Shown: positions 42,052-52,298 of the stretch, in pieces | How the letters are laid out: each line of letters begins with the position of its first letter | Position numbering within the stretch: position 1 is the stretch's first letter | NCBI RefSeq assembly: GCF_008123965.1 | Contig: NZ_VSTH01000057.1 | Location: forward strand, 49,357 to 113,356 | Origin: Bradyrhizobium hipponense | Lineage (GTDB): Bacteria > Pseudomonadota > Alphaproteobacteria > Rhizobiales > Xanthobacteraceae | DNA: 64,000 nucleotides | Direction of reading: 5' to 3' | Program-made: the position numbers and the translations under genes | Notes under the pieces: model-generated | What the model was told of the DNA's origin: nothing | Databases searched by the model: none | What the model saw: the letters and a program-made list of their open reading frames with translations, nothing else

Positions 42052-44361
42052 CTACGTAAACAACGTCGGCTGCTGCCGCGCTGCGCGCTCCTGCGCTTCC
42101 ACCACCGCAACCGCTGTCATGTTGAGGATGCCACGTGCCGTAACGGACGGGGTGAGGATGTGGGCCGGACGCGCGGGGCCGATCAGGATCGGACCGACGG
42201 GCAGCGCGTCCGCGAGCGACTTGATCATCTGATAGGCGACGTTGGCCGTGTCGAGGCTCGGCATGAGCAGGATATTGGCTTCGCCCTCGAGCTTGGAGTG
42301 CGGCAGCACCATTTTTCGGGCGGCGGCCGAGAGCGCTGTGTCCCCCTGCATCTCGCCGTCGGCCTCGATCTCCGGATGCTTATCCTTCAACAGCTGAGTC
42401 GCCCGGCGCATCTTGCGCGAGGACTCGGTGTCGTAGCTGCCGAAATCCGAATGCGAGACGAAAGCGATCTTCGGCTTGATGTTGAAACGCTGAACGTGGA
42501 CCGCTGCCAGCGAAGCGATCTCGGCAAGCTCCTCCGCGCTCGGATTGGGGCGCACCTGCGTGTCGGCGATGAAAAACGCGCCCTTGCTGGTGATCAGAAG
42601 CGCCAGCGCAGCGTAGTCGCTGACGCCCGGGAAAAAGCCGATGATCTCGCGGACATGGCGCAGATGGCTCATGTAGCGGCCCTCGACGCCGCAGAGCATG
42701 GCGTCCGCCTCCCCGCGCACCACTGCGAGCGCCGCGATCACCGTATTGTTGGTACGCACCACCGTGCGCGCCGCGTCCGGCGTCACGCCGCAGCGGCCGG
42801 CGACCTCGACATAGGACTGCACATAGGAGCGATAGCGCGGATCGTCCTCGGGATTGATGAGATCGAAGTCCTTGCCGGCCCGGATCGAGAGACCGAAGCG
42901 CTTGATGCGCGCCTCCACCACCGACGGACGGCCGACCAGGATCGGCCGCGCCACGTTCTCCTCGAGCACCACCTGCGTGGCGCGCAGCACGCGCTCGTCC
43001 TCGCCTTCGGCGTAGATCACCCGCACCGGCTGGGTCTTGGCCTTGGCGAACATCGGCTTCATGACCAGGCCGGAGCGGAAGGCGAAGCGCTCGAGCAGCG
43101 CGGTGTATTCGTCGAAGTTGGTAATGGGCCGCGTCGCGACGCCCGACTCCATTGCGGCCTTGGCCACGGCCGGCGCGATGCGTAAAATCAACCGTGGATC
43201 AAATGGGCTCGGGATCAGCGAGCCCGGGCCGAACCCTTGTGTCTCGCCGGTGTCAAACCCCTGCGCCACCGCATCCGACGGCGCCTCGCGTGCAAGCTGG
43301 GCAATGGCCTCGACGGCGGCGTGCTTCATCTCCTCGTTGATCGCGGTGGCGCCGACGTCGAGCGCGCCGCGGAAGATGAAGGGAAAGCAGAGGACGTTGT
43401 TGACCTGGTTGGGAAAGTCGGAGCGCCCGGTGCAGATCATGGCGTCCGGGCGCGCCTTGCGCGCCTCCTCCGGCATGATCTCCGGCGTCGGGTTCGCGAG
43501 CGCCATGATCAAGGGCTTGTCGCCCATCGCCTTTGCCATCTCGGGCTTGAGTACGCCCGGCGCCGAGAGGCCGATGAAGATGTCGGCGCCGCCGATCACG
43601 TCGCCGAGCGTGCGGTTGTCGGTCTTCTGCGCATAGACCGCCTTCCAGCGATCCATCGTGGTGTTGCGACCCTCATGCACGAGGCCGTCGATGTCGCAGA
43701 CCCAAATGTTCTTGCGCTGTGCCCCCATCGACACCAGGAGGTTCAGGGTTGCGATCGCTGCGGCCCCTGCCCCCGACGCCACGATCTTGACGTCCGACAG
43801 CTTCTTGCCGTTCAGCCGCAGACCGTTGGTGATGGCGGCTGCAACGATGATCGCGGTGCCGTGCTGGTCGTCATGGAAGACCGGGATCTTCATGCGCTCC
43901 TTCAGCTGCGCCTCGATCTCGAAACATTCCGGTCCGCGGATGTCCTCGAGATTGATGCCGCCGAAGGTCGGCTCGAGCGCCGCCACCGTCTCGACCACGC
44001 GGTCGATGGTATCAGCCGCGATCTCGATGTCGAACACGTCGATACCGGCGAATTTCTTGAACAGGACCGCCTTGCCTTCCATGACAGGCTTCGACGCGAG
44101 CGGACCGATATTGCCGAGGCCGAGCACCGCGGTGCCGTTCGAAACCACCGCGACGAGGTTGGAGCGGATCGTCAATGAGGCGGCTTCCGCCGGGTTCTTG
44201 GCGATCTCCATGCAGGCGGCGGCGACACCCGGAGAATAGGCAAGTGCGAGATCGCGCTGGTTGGCGAGCGGCTTGCTCGCCTGGATCTCGAGCTTTCCAG
44301 GGCGCGGCAGACGATGATAGGCCAGCGCCGCCTGGTGAAGATCATCAGAATAAGACGACAT
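42052..44361 (-). CDS. maeB: NADP-dependent malic enzyme with C-terminal phosphotransacetylase-like domain
   Basis: 769 aa. The malic enzyme part (about 1-430) has SYSPGVAAACMEIAKNP-like start (LALAYSPGVAAACME), VSNGTAVLGLGNIGPLASKP, PVFHDDQHGTAIIVAAAITN and VASGAGAAAIATLNLL (NADP fold). The C-terminal part (about 435-769) is PTA/PTB-like (VRVIYAEGEDERVLRATQVV, NIGEANILLMPSLDTANVAY-type region GEANILLMPSLDTANVAYQ). It decarboxylates malate to pyruvate in the cytoplasm; the PTA domain is regulatory in characterised rhizobial enzymes, not catalytic. Confidence 0.95.
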   Translation of the reverse strand: MSSYSDDLHQAALAYHRLPRPGKLEIQASKPLANQRDLALAYSPGVAAACMEIAKNPAEAASLTIRSNLVAVVSNGTAVLGLGNIGPLASKPVMEGKAVLFKKFAGIDVFDIEIAADTIDRVVETVAALEPTFGGINLEDIRGPECFEIEAQLKERMKIPVFHDDQHGTAIIVAAAITNGLRLNGKKLSDVKIVASGAGAAAIATLNLLVSMGAQRKNIWVCDIDGLVHEGRNTTMDRWKAVYAQKTDNRTLGDVIGGADIFIGLSAPGVLKPEMAKAMGDKPLIMALANPTPEIMPEEARKARPDAMICTGRSDFPNQVNNVLCFPFIFRGALDVGATAINEEMKHAAVEAIAQLAREAPSDAVAQGFDTGETQGFGPGSLIPSPFDPRLILRIAPAVAKAAMESGVATRPITNFDEYTALLERFAFRSGLVMKPMFAKAKTQPVRVIYAEGEDERVLRATQVVLEENVARPILVGRPSVVEARIKRFGLSIRAGKDFDLINPEDDPRYRSYVQSYVEVAGRCGVTPDAARTVVRTNNTVIAALAVVRGEADAMLCGVEGRYMSHLRHVREIIGFFPGVSDYAALALLITSKGAFFIADTQVRPNPSAEELAEIASLAAVHVQRFNIKPKIAFVSHSDFGSYDTESSRKMRRATQLLKDKHPEIEADGEMQGDTALSAAARKMVLPHSKLEGEANILLMPSLDTANVAYQMIKSLADALPVGPILIGPARPAHILTPSVTARGILNMTAVAVVEAQERAARQQPTLFT

Positions 44362-44607
44362 GCGGTCCCTCGCCTCGCGTTACCGGCCTCAAATTACGTT
44401 GTCCTGACCGGCCTGTCGCGGGTCGCGGTATTCCGGGTCATGGAAACGGGATGAAGCACGGCCGGCGCCCCGGTGGCAACATCCGATTGCGGCCCCATCA
44501 ACAGGGCGGGCGGTCAAATATTTGAAAACCATAGCTTTCCCCGGACCGCACGGCGTTTCGCGAATATGGCAGGTTGCGCAGTGCAAAACGAGCAACTGGA
44601 GCTGGGA

Positions 44608-46581
44608 ATGAAGCGGATCCTGATCGGCCTGATCTTACTCGCAGTGCTCGGAGCGGCCGGATGGTTCAGCTTCAATCTCTACGCAAAACATCGCGCCACC
44701 GCCGAGGTCGAGGCGGCGTTCGAGCAGATCCGCAAGCAAGGCGGCAAGGCGAGCCACGGCAAGATCGCATTCGATGCGATGAGCCGGACGCTGACGGTCG
44801 AGGATATCGCGATCACTCCCGGCAGCGAGTCGCAAGCGCAGATCAAGATCGCCGGCATCAAGGGCACGGGCGTTCGCTTCCTCGAAGAGACGCGCGTTTC
44901 GGCCGACAACGTCGACATCGCGGGGCTCGAACTTGCGCTGGGCGAAATTGGCCCGGCGAAGCTGAAAGGCTCATACAAGATTCCGCAACTGACCATGCGG
45001 GACTATGCCGGCCCTCTCAGCGCGCTGAAGGTGCCAACGGGCGGTTCATCGATCGACATGTACCGCTACGCGCTCGAACGATATGCCAGTGTGACGGCAT
45101 CTTCGGTCACGGCCCCGACGCTGACCTTCACGTTCGATGGAGGCGGCGGTGCCGCCGGCAGCGGCGATATCTCCTATTCCGGGCTGGCGATCCAGAATCT
45201 GAAGCGGGGCAAGATCGACGCCATGAAGGCGGACCGCGTCAACTTCACGATCAACGTGCAGTCGGTGGGCAAGGCGGACAAGCTGACCGGCGAAATCTCC
45301 ACCGTCGCCATCAATGATATCGACGTGACCGCGATGGCCGCCGCGCTCGATCCGCAGAAGGCGGGCGACGACAGCTATCACCGAGCCTACGGGCAGATCT
45401 CGACCGGACCATATGTGGCGACATCGACACCGGGCATACGGGTGCAGGTCGACGGGATCGCCATCGACGACATCGCGCTCCAGCCGTCGAAATTCCGGCT
45501 GGCCGAGGTCCTCGCGGTGCTGCCGGCCAGCGATCGCACGTCACTTCCGACGCCGGCGCAATCGCGCGAGATGATGGAGAAGCTCGCGCGATTCTATGAG
45601 GGTATTCGCGTCGGCAGGATCGACATCGGCAATCTGTCGATGACGACCCCGCAGGCAACGCCGAAGCTGAAGGCGATCAGATACCGGCAGGGCGAACTCG
45701 CCCTCGAAGGCCTCGATGCGCCCACGCCACAAGGCCAGATCAAGATGGAGCGCTTCGCCCTCAAATCGTTCAGCGTGGCGAACCTGCTGCGTCGGGCGGC
45801 AGGCTTCTCCGATCCCGGCCAGCGGCCCTCGCCCGATCAGATGCTGGGCCTGTTTCGGGTGCTCGACGGCGCCGAGATCAAGGGCGTCGTCGCGCCTTTC
45901 AAGAACACCGACAAGCTGGTTACAATCGACACGCTGAGTGTGGATTGGGGGCAGCTGGTCGGCTCGATCCCGACCAAGGCGCATGTCGTCGCCAAAATGG
46001 TCACGCCGATCGATCCATCCGATCCGAAGCAGCTTCCATTGATCGCCGGCGGCATCGACAAGCTCGCGATTGACCTTGATCTCGGCGCGGGGTGGACCGA
46101 GTCGTCCAACAGCTTCGTGCTGGCCCCGGCGACCCTCGACATCGGAGGGATCGCAACAGCGAAATTACGCATCGCACTCGGCAACGTGCCGCGCGAGGTG
46201 TTTTCGTCCGATCCCGCCCAGCTTTTGGGTCAGGCGGCCCGGATTGAGGCTGTCGCGCTCGAATTCTCAGTGCGCGACAATGGCTTCGTCGACTTCGCTG
46301 TGACGCAGAATGCGCGAGGACGAAATGTCAGCCGCGACGCCGCGCGCCAGACCCTCGTCGACAGCGTCAGGGCGGACCGAGCGGACGTCGCCGCCGCCAA
46401 TCCGGAGGCGGGCACGGCGGTGGATGCGATCGCAAGCTTCATCGAGACGCCGGGCCAGACGCTCGTCATCAAGGTCACGCCGCGCGCCAACGTGCCGCTG
46501 ATGCAATTGATGCAGCTCTTCAATGCCGACCCGGAGGGCACGCTGGCGCAATTCAAGATCGAGGCGTCGACGGGACTGTAA
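44608..46581 (+). CDS. AsmA/DUF945-like membrane-anchored protein, unknown
   Basis: 657 aa from ATG 44608, GGAG upstream. One N-terminal membrane helix (ILIGLILLAVLGAAGWFSFN) followed by a large periplasmic region rich in alternating beta-strand patterns (MSRTLTVEDIAITPGSESQA, SGDISYSGLAIQNLKRGKID, GQIKMERFALKSFSVANLL). This is the look of AsmA/YdgA-type repeating-groove proteins, some of which move lipids across the periplasm. No catalytic motif. It is divergent from maeB with about 245 bases between. Confidence 0.6.
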   Translation: MKRILIGLILLAVLGAAGWFSFNLYAKHRATAEVEAAFEQIRKQGGKASHGKIAFDAMSRTLTVEDIAITPGSESQAQIKIAGIKGTGVRFLEETRVSADNVDIAGLELALGEIGPAKLKGSYKIPQLTMRDYAGPLSALKVPTGGSSIDMYRYALERYASVTASSVTAPTLTFTFDGGGGAAGSGDISYSGLAIQNLKRGKIDAMKADRVNFTINVQSVGKADKLTGEISTVAINDIDVTAMAAALDPQKAGDDSYHRAYGQISTGPYVATSTPGIRVQVDGIAIDDIALQPSKFRLAEVLAVLPASDRTSLPTPAQSREMMEKLARFYEGIRVGRIDIGNLSMTTPQATPKLKAIRYRQGELALEGLDAPTPQGQIKMERFALKSFSVANLLRRAAGFSDPGQRPSPDQMLGLFRVLDGAEIKGVVAPFKNTDKLVTIDTLSVDWGQLVGSIPTKAHVVAKMVTPIDPSDPKQLPLIAGGIDKLAIDLDLGAGWTESSNSFVLAPATLDIGGIATAKLRIALGNVPREVFSSDPAQLLGQAARIEAVALEFSVRDNGFVDFAVTQNARGRNVSRDAARQTLVDSVRADRADVAAANPEAGTAVDAIASFIETPGQTLVIKVTPRANVPLMQLMQLFNADPEGTLAQFKIEASTGL

Positions 46582-46631
46582 AGCGTATCCCTGCGCAAGG
46601 GGTGGCAATTGAACTAGCGAAAATCCCTCCC

Positions 46632-46713
46632 CGTCATTGCGAGCGCGGCGAAGCAATCCAGAATCTTTCCGCGGATGGACTCTGGATTGCTTCGCCGCGC
46701 TCGCAATGACGAC
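46632..46713. repeat. Palindromic dispersed repeat, copy 3 (REP-like)
   Basis: CGTCATTGCGAGCGCGGCGA..CTGGATTGCTTCGCCGCGCT..CGCAATGACG. Near-perfect inverted repeat. A second hairpin element (CTCACCCGCCTCGCATCTTC..CTCTCCCCGCACGCGGGGAG) follows at about 46760-46826. Confidence 0.95.
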
Positions 46714-46828
46714 GCGGAGAGAGCTGACACAATATCAGCCGGATCGCCCCGCGGAGAGTCCCCCTCACCCGCCTCGCATCTTCGATGCGATGCGGCCTCT
46801 CCCCGCACGCGGGGAGAGGCGAAGATCA

Positions 46829-48601
46829 TCACTTCTGCGGCAGATTCACCCGCACGTGCAGCTCGCGGAGCTGCTTGGTCGTTGCTTCCGATGGTGCGCC
46901 CATCAGCAGGTCCATGGCCTGCTGGTTCATCGGGAACAGCGAGATCTCGCGCAAATTGTTGGTCCCGCACAGAAGCATCACGATGCGGTCGACGCCCGCG
47001 GCCATGCCACCGTGCGGCGGCGCGCCGTACTGGAAGGCGCGGTACATGCCGCCGAAACGCTCGACCACTTCCTGCTCGCCATAGCCTGCGATCTCGAACG
47101 CCTTCACCATGGCTTCCGGCACATGGTTGCGGATGCCGCCCGAGGCGATCTCGTAGCCGTTACAGGTGATGTCGTACTGGAACGCCTTGATGGTCAGCGG
47201 GTCCTGGCCCTTCAACGCATCAAGGCCGCCCTGCGGCATCGAGAACGGGTTGTGCGAGAAGTCGACCTTCTTGTCCTCCTCGTTGTACTCGTACATCGGG
47301 AAGTCGACGATCCAGGCGAGCTCGAACCGCTCCTTGTCGGTGAGGTTCAACTCCTCGCCGACCTTGTTGCGGGCGAGCCCTGAGAACTTCCAGAACTTGT
47401 CGGGATCGCCGGCGACGAAGAAGGCGGCATCGCCTTCCTTGACGCCGAGCTGCGCGCGGATTGCAGCGGTGCGCTCCGCTCCGATATTGTTCGCAAGGGG
47501 ACCGGCGCCCTCGCCGCCTTCGCGCCACATGATGTAGCCGAGGCCAGGCTGGCCTTCGCCCTGCGCCCACGAGTTCATGCGGTCGCAGAAGGCGCGCGAG
47601 CCGCCGCCCGGTGCCGGGATCGCCCAGACCTGGTTCTTGGGATCCTCCAGCATGCGCGCGAACACCTTGAAGCCGGAGCCGCGGAAGTGCTCGGAGACGT
47701 CCTGCATCTCGATGGGATTGCGCAGGTCCGGCTTGTCGCTGCCGTATTTGCGCAAGGCTTCCGCGAACGGAATCCGGCGCCAGCCCTTCGTCACCGGCTT
47801 GCCCTTGCCGAACTCCTCGAACACGTCGGTGATGACAGGCTCCATCGCCGCGAACACGTCCTCTTGCGTGACAAAGCTCATCTCGACGTCGAGCTGGTAG
47901 AACTCGCCCGGCAGGCGGTCGGCGCGCGGGTCCTCGTCGCGGAAGCAGGGCGCGATCTGGAAATAGCGGTCGAAGCCGCTCATCATGAGCAGCTGCTTGT
48001 ACTGCTGCGGCGCCTGCGGCAGCGCGTAGAACTTGCCGGGATGGATCCGCGACGGCACCAGGAAGTCGCGCGCGCCTTCCGGCGAGGACGCGGTCAAGAT
48101 CGGGGTGTTGAACTCGAAGAAGCCCTGCCCCTTCATGCGGCTGCGCATGGAATCGATGATCGCGATGCGGGTCATGATGTTCTGGTGCAGCTTCTCGCGA
48201 CGCAGGTCGAGGAAGCGGTACTTCAGGCGGATGTCTTCAGGATATTCCTGGTCGCCGAACACCGGCAGCGGGAGGTCGCCGGCAGGTCCCAGCACCTCGA
48301 TCTCGCTGACGTAGATCTCGACCTTGCCGGTCGGCAGATCGTCATTGTCGGTGCCTTCGGGGCGGCGGCGGGCCTTGCCGTCCATTCGCACCACGAATTC
48401 CGAGCGCAGCTTCTCGGCCAGCGAGAATGCCGGCGAGTCCGGGTCGACCACGCACTGGGTCAGGCCGTAATGGTCGCGCAGGTCGATGAACAGCACGCCG
48501 CCATGGTCGCGAACGCGATGGACCCAGCCCGAGAGGCGAACCGTTTCGCCGATGTTGCCCTCGCGGAGATCGCCGCATTTATGTGACCGGTAGCGATGCA
48601 T
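46829..48601 (-). CDS. aspS: Aspartyl-tRNA synthetase (bacterial type)
   Basis: 590 aa from MHRYRSHKCGDLREGNIGET; the longer in-frame extension upstream is not conserved sequence. OB-fold anticodon-binding domain first (VRLSGWVHRVRDHGGVLFID), then class II catalytic domain with motif 2 (APCFRDEDPRADRLPGEFYQ), the bacterial insert (GAD) domain, and motif 3 (GVDRIVMLLCG). Charges tRNA(Asp); alphaproteobacterial enzymes may also charge tRNA(Asn). Confidence 0.98.
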   Translation of the reverse strand: MHRYRSHKCGDLREGNIGETVRLSGWVHRVRDHGGVLFIDLRDHYGLTQCVVDPDSPAFSLAEKLRSEFVVRMDGKARRRPEGTDNDDLPTGKVEIYVSEIEVLGPAGDLPLPVFGDQEYPEDIRLKYRFLDLRREKLHQNIMTRIAIIDSMRSRMKGQGFFEFNTPILTASSPEGARDFLVPSRIHPGKFYALPQAPQQYKQLLMMSGFDRYFQIAPCFRDEDPRADRLPGEFYQLDVEMSFVTQEDVFAAMEPVITDVFEEFGKGKPVTKGWRRIPFAEALRKYGSDKPDLRNPIEMQDVSEHFRGSGFKVFARMLEDPKNQVWAIPAPGGGSRAFCDRMNSWAQGEGQPGLGYIMWREGGEGAGPLANNIGAERTAAIRAQLGVKEGDAAFFVAGDPDKFWKFSGLARNKVGEELNLTDKERFELAWIVDFPMYEYNEEDKKVDFSHNPFSMPQGGLDALKGQDPLTIKAFQYDITCNGYEIASGGIRNHVPEAMVKAFEIAGYGEQEVVERFGGMYRAFQYGAPPHGGMAAGVDRIVMLLCGTNNLREISLFPMNQQAMDLLMGAPSEATTKQLRELHVRVNLPQK

Positions 48602-48796
48602 GGTCGTCCCAAATTCAATGTCGGAGGGGTCGAATCGAGTAGGCCAAAATGACCTAGCCGAAGTGCGGCAGGGTTTACCCGACGAGGCCGAGGGCGGCAA
48701 CCAAGGGAACGGCCTGTTTTGGGCCCGAAGTACCCATTTTTGCTCCCTCGCGGCCGGGACCTTTGCCGATGGGTGTTCCAGGCCTATCTTGAGGCC

Positions 48797-50275
48797 ATGA
48801 CAGTCCATTTCCCGTTCCAGAACTCCTATGCGGCGCTGCCGGCGAACTTTTTTGCCCGCGTCGCGCCGACTCCGGTGGCGGCCCCCCGGCTCATCAAGCT
48901 GAACCGGCCGCTGGCCGTCCAGCTTGGGCTCGATCCGGACCTTTTGGAGAGCCCGGAAGGTGCGGAAATCCTGGCCGGGAAGCGCGTCCCCGAGGGTGCC
49001 GACCCCATCGCCATGGCCTATGCCGGCCACCAGTTCGGGCAGTTTGTTCCCCAGCTTGGCGACGGAAGGGCGATCCTGCTCGGCGAGGTCATTGACTGGG
49101 ACGGCGTCCGCCGCGACATCCAGCTCAAGGGCTCGGGCCCCACCCCATTCTCCCGCCGCGGCGACGGCCGCGCCGCGCTCGGCCCGGTGCTGCGCGAATA
49201 CATCGTCAGCGAAGCGATGTTCGCGCTAGGCATCCCGACCACGCGCTCACTCGCCGCTGTCGTCACCGGCGAGCGCGTCATCCGCGAGACCGCGCTGCCC
49301 GGCGCGGTGCTGACCCGCGTTGCCTCGAGCCATATTCGCGTCGGAACTTTCCAGTTTTTTGCGGTTCGCCGCGACACCGACGCGATCCGCCAACTCGCCG
49401 ACCATGTCATCGCCCGCCATTATCCGGAGCTGCTCAGCGTCGAGCGCCCCTACCACGCGCTCCTCGCCGGCGTCGTCGCGCGCCAAGCCGATCTCGTCGC
49501 GCGCTGGCTGCTGGTCGGCTTCATCCATGGCGTGATGAACACCGACAACTGCTCGATCTCCGGCGAGACCATCGATTACGGCCCCTGCGCCTTCATGGAT
49601 ACCTACGATCCCGCACAGGTGTTTTCCTCGATCGACGAGATGGGCCGCTACGCCTATGCCAACCAGCCGCGCATCGCGCTGTGGAATCTGACCCGGCTCG
49701 CCGAGTGCCTGTTGCCGCTGTTCGGCGAGGAGCAGGAGAAAGCGATCGAACAGGCGCAGGAAATTCTGGGCGGATTTCCGGACATTTTCAGCAAGGCCTA
49801 TCAGGCCGGCCTGCGTCGCAAGATCGGCCTGTTCACCGAACGCGACGGCGACGAGGCGCTGAACCAGGACCTGCTCGACGCGATGGCGAAGAACCAGGCC
49901 GATTTTACTCTCACCTTCCGCAGACTCGGCGATGCGGCCGGTGACGCGGCAGCCGACGAGCCCGCGCGCGCGCAGTTCATGGACCCCGCAGTCTTCGATG
50001 AATGGGCCAAGCGCTGGCGCGAGCGCACGGCTTTGGAGCCGCAGACCGCGGCCGAGCGGCGGACTGCGATGAACGCCGTCAACCCGCTCTTCATCCCGCG
50101 CAACCACCGCGTCGAAGCCGTCATTCAGGCGGCAGTGAACAACGACGACTATGCACCGTTCGAGGAATTGGTGAAGGTGCTGGCCAAGCCCTACGCCGAC
50201 CAGCCGGACTATGCAGCCTACGCCGATCCGCCGCTGCCGGATCAGCGTGTGTTGCAGACGTTCTGCGGGACGTGA
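48797..50275 (+). CDS. selO: SelO/YdiU family protein adenylyltransferase
   Basis: 492 aa from ATG 48797 (MTVHFPFQNSYAALPANFFA). The pseudokinase fold shows MAYAGHQFGQFVPQLGDGRA, RDIQLKGSGPTPFSRRGDGR, GVMNTDNCSISGETIDYGPC (metal/ATP region DNxxxxGxxxDYG) and ends in TFCGT, the Cys near the C-terminus that is selenocysteine in animal SelO. SelO transfers AMP from ATP to Ser/Thr/Tyr of redox proteins. Stand-alone gene. Confidence 0.95.
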   Translation: MTVHFPFQNSYAALPANFFARVAPTPVAAPRLIKLNRPLAVQLGLDPDLLESPEGAEILAGKRVPEGADPIAMAYAGHQFGQFVPQLGDGRAILLGEVIDWDGVRRDIQLKGSGPTPFSRRGDGRAALGPVLREYIVSEAMFALGIPTTRSLAAVVTGERVIRETALPGAVLTRVASSHIRVGTFQFFAVRRDTDAIRQLADHVIARHYPELLSVERPYHALLAGVVARQADLVARWLLVGFIHGVMNTDNCSISGETIDYGPCAFMDTYDPAQVFSSIDEMGRYAYANQPRIALWNLTRLAECLLPLFGEEQEKAIEQAQEILGGFPDIFSKAYQAGLRRKIGLFTERDGDEALNQDLLDAMAKNQADFTLTFRRLGDAAGDAAADEPARAQFMDPAVFDEWAKRWRERTALEPQTAAERRTAMNAVNPLFIPRNHRVEAVIQAAVNNDDYAPFEELVKVLAKPYADQPDYAAYADPPLPDQRVLQTFCGT

Positions 50276-50497
50276 ACCAGCTCTAGCTGAGGAACCCGGC
50301 ACAACTCGAAGTGGGCCTCGCGGTGGTGGATTACGCCATCGCCGCGAGATCGGCCGATCCGCGTCCTGCTGACTAGCTGTGGACGCGCTTCGCTCTTGGA
50401 ACCGCTGTCATCAAACTGAAACACTCGCACTCTAACGGCCTGTCAGGGCCGTCTTGCCGGAGGCGCCCATCCTCCAACAGTCCCGACACAGCGCCCC

Positions 50498-51346
50498 ATG
50501 CCGTTCAAATTCATCCACCTCACCGACACGCATCTCGCAGGCCCCGGACAAAAGCTCTATGGCCTCGATCCGCGCGCCCGGCTCGATGCCGCGATCGCCG
50601 ACATCAACAAGCACCACATCGACGCCGCTTTCGCGGTCGTGACCGGCGACCTCACCCATTGGGGCGAGCCTACGGCTTATGCCAATTTCGCCGAGGCGAT
50701 GGCGGCGCTGAAAATTCCCTACATCGCCATGGTCGGCAATCACGACCGCCGCGTTGCCTGCCTCGACGGCCTGAAGGCCGCGCCGCGTGATTCAAACGGC
50801 TTCGTGCAGGGCACCCGAACCACCGAGCACGGCCTGTTGGTCTTCCTGGACACGCTGGACGAGACCAGCCACGCCGGCGAGATGTGCGCCAAGCGCCTCG
50901 GCTGGCTCGAAAGCACGCTCGCCGCCGCACCGGCCGATATGCCGTTCGTCGTGTTCATGCATCATCCGCCGTTCCCGGTCGGCGTTCACGCCATGGACGA
51001 GATCTCGCTTGCGCAGAGCGCCGAATTCGCCGAGGTGATCGCGCCCTATCGTCCCCGCATCCGCCACCTCTTTTTCGGCCATGTGCACCGGCCGATCTTC
51101 GGCAGCTACGGCAAGATTCCCTTCTCCACCCTGCGCGGCACCAACCACCAGGTCTGGTTCGAGCTCGATGCGAGCGCGCCGCACCTGGCGAGCCACGAGC
51201 CGCCCGCCTATGGCGTGGTGCTGATCGATCAGGAGAACCTGGTCGTGCACAGCCACGACTTCCTCGACACCAGCCTGCGGTTTCCCTTTGCGGCGCCTGA
51301 GGGAATGAACGATCGCGACTATGCGCTCAATTTCGCGGCCCGGTGA
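50498..51346 (+). CDS. Metallophosphoesterase (cyclic nucleotide/glycerophosphodiester type)
   Basis: 282 aa. Calcineurin-like metal motifs in order: LTDTHLAGPG (DxH), VVTGDLTHWGEP (GDxxH-like, GDLT), MVGNHDRRVA (GNHD), FVVFMHHPPFP (H) and LFFGHVHRPIFG (GHxH). It is like class III cAMP phosphodiesterases (CpdA) and GpdQ glycerophosphodiesterases. It begins an operon with ABC importer genes: the permease starts 1 base after this stop, so the imported solute is probably its substrate or product. Confidence 0.9.
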   Translation: MPFKFIHLTDTHLAGPGQKLYGLDPRARLDAAIADINKHHIDAAFAVVTGDLTHWGEPTAYANFAEAMAALKIPYIAMVGNHDRRVACLDGLKAAPRDSNGFVQGTRTTEHGLLVFLDTLDETSHAGEMCAKRLGWLESTLAAAPADMPFVVFMHHPPFPVGVHAMDEISLAQSAEFAEVIAPYRPRIRHLFFGHVHRPIFGSYGKIPFSTLRGTNHQVWFELDASAPHLASHEPPAYGVVLIDQENLVVHSHDFLDTSLRFPFAAPEGMNDRDYALNFAAR

Positions 51347-51347
51347 G

Positions 51348-52298
51348 ATGAGCCTCGCCGAACCCACGGCGCTCCCGGTCACGACATCAGTATCGCCGCG
51401 GCTCCACATCCTGAAGCGGTTCACGACCGGCTTCAAAGCCTCGCTGCCGGCCTATCTGCTGCTGCTGCCTTCGCTGGTCTTTCTTGCGCTGTTCACCTAT
51501 GGCGCGATGGGGCGCGTGCTCATCGACGCGCTCTACCAGCGCGCCACGCCGAAGGCACCGGTCCGCTTCGTCGGCCTCGACAACATCGGCGCGGTGCTTG
51601 CGGACTCCGCCTTCACCGGCGCGGTCGTCAATAACCTGATCTACGCCGTCGGCACGGCGATCCCGAGCATCGCGCTTGCGCTGTTGTTCGCGCTGGCGCT
51701 GTCGCGCACCAACGCCGTGACCAGCGTGCTGCGCGCCGCACTGTTCCTGCCGGTGCTGATCCCGATGGTCGCGGCCTCCGCGCTGTTCCTGTTCATCTTC
51801 CTGCCCAATGTCGGGCTGCTCGATTACTACATCGGCCGGCTGCTTCCGGTGCTGCCGAACTGGCTCGGCGATTCCGACATCGCACTTTACGCGATCATGA
51901 TCATCACGATCTGGAAGAATGCCGGCTACTACATGCTGTTCTTCCTGGCCGGCCTTCAGGCCGTGCCCGAGGACGTGATGGAAGCGGCGCATCTCGACGG
52001 CGCCGGGCCGTTCCAGCGGCTGCGCCACATCATCCTGCCGGAGCTCAAGCCCACCTTCCTGTTCGTCACGGTGATCGCAACGCTCAATGCGGTGACGCAG
52101 GTCGACCACGTCTTCGTCTTGACCCAGGGCGGCCCATCGAACGCCACCAATCTCGTGCTGTTCTACATCTACCAGCAGGCAGTCGAGCATTACGACATCG
52201 GCAAGGCTTCGGCGGCGACGCTGCTGACGCTGGCGGCGCTGATGGGCCTCACCGCGCTCTCCTTCCGCACCATGGCGAACCGCGAGGGCGGGGCATGA
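51348..52298 (+). CDS. ABC transporter permease, UgpA/MalF type
   Basis: 316 aa from ATG 51348. Six membrane segments (LPAYLLLLPSLVFLALFTYG first), and the ABC-contact EAA loop EAAHLDGAGPFQRLRHIILP followed by ELKPTFLF. The reading frame ends ATGA-overlapping with the next permease. The family (CUT1) imports sugars or glycerol-3-phosphate. Confidence 0.92.
   Translation: MSLAEPTALPVTTSVSPRLHILKRFTTGFKASLPAYLLLLPSLVFLALFTYGAMGRVLIDALYQRATPKAPVRFVGLDNIGAVLADSAFTGAVVNNLIYAVGTAIPSIALALLFALALSRTNAVTSVLRAALFLPVLIPMVAASALFLFIFLPNVGLLDYYIGRLLPVLPNWLGDSDIALYAIMIITIWKNAGYYMLFFLAGLQAVPEDVMEAAHLDGAGPFQRLRHIILPELKPTFLFVTVIATLNAVTQVDHVFVLTQGGPSNATNLVLFYIYQQAVEHYDIGKASAATLLTLAALMGLTALSFRTMANREGGA

Noticed and set aside
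41676..42110. 144-codon minus-strand frame over the gap before maeB
   Set aside because: It lies in the palindromic intergenic element and reads low-complexity Arg/Pro/Ser sequence.
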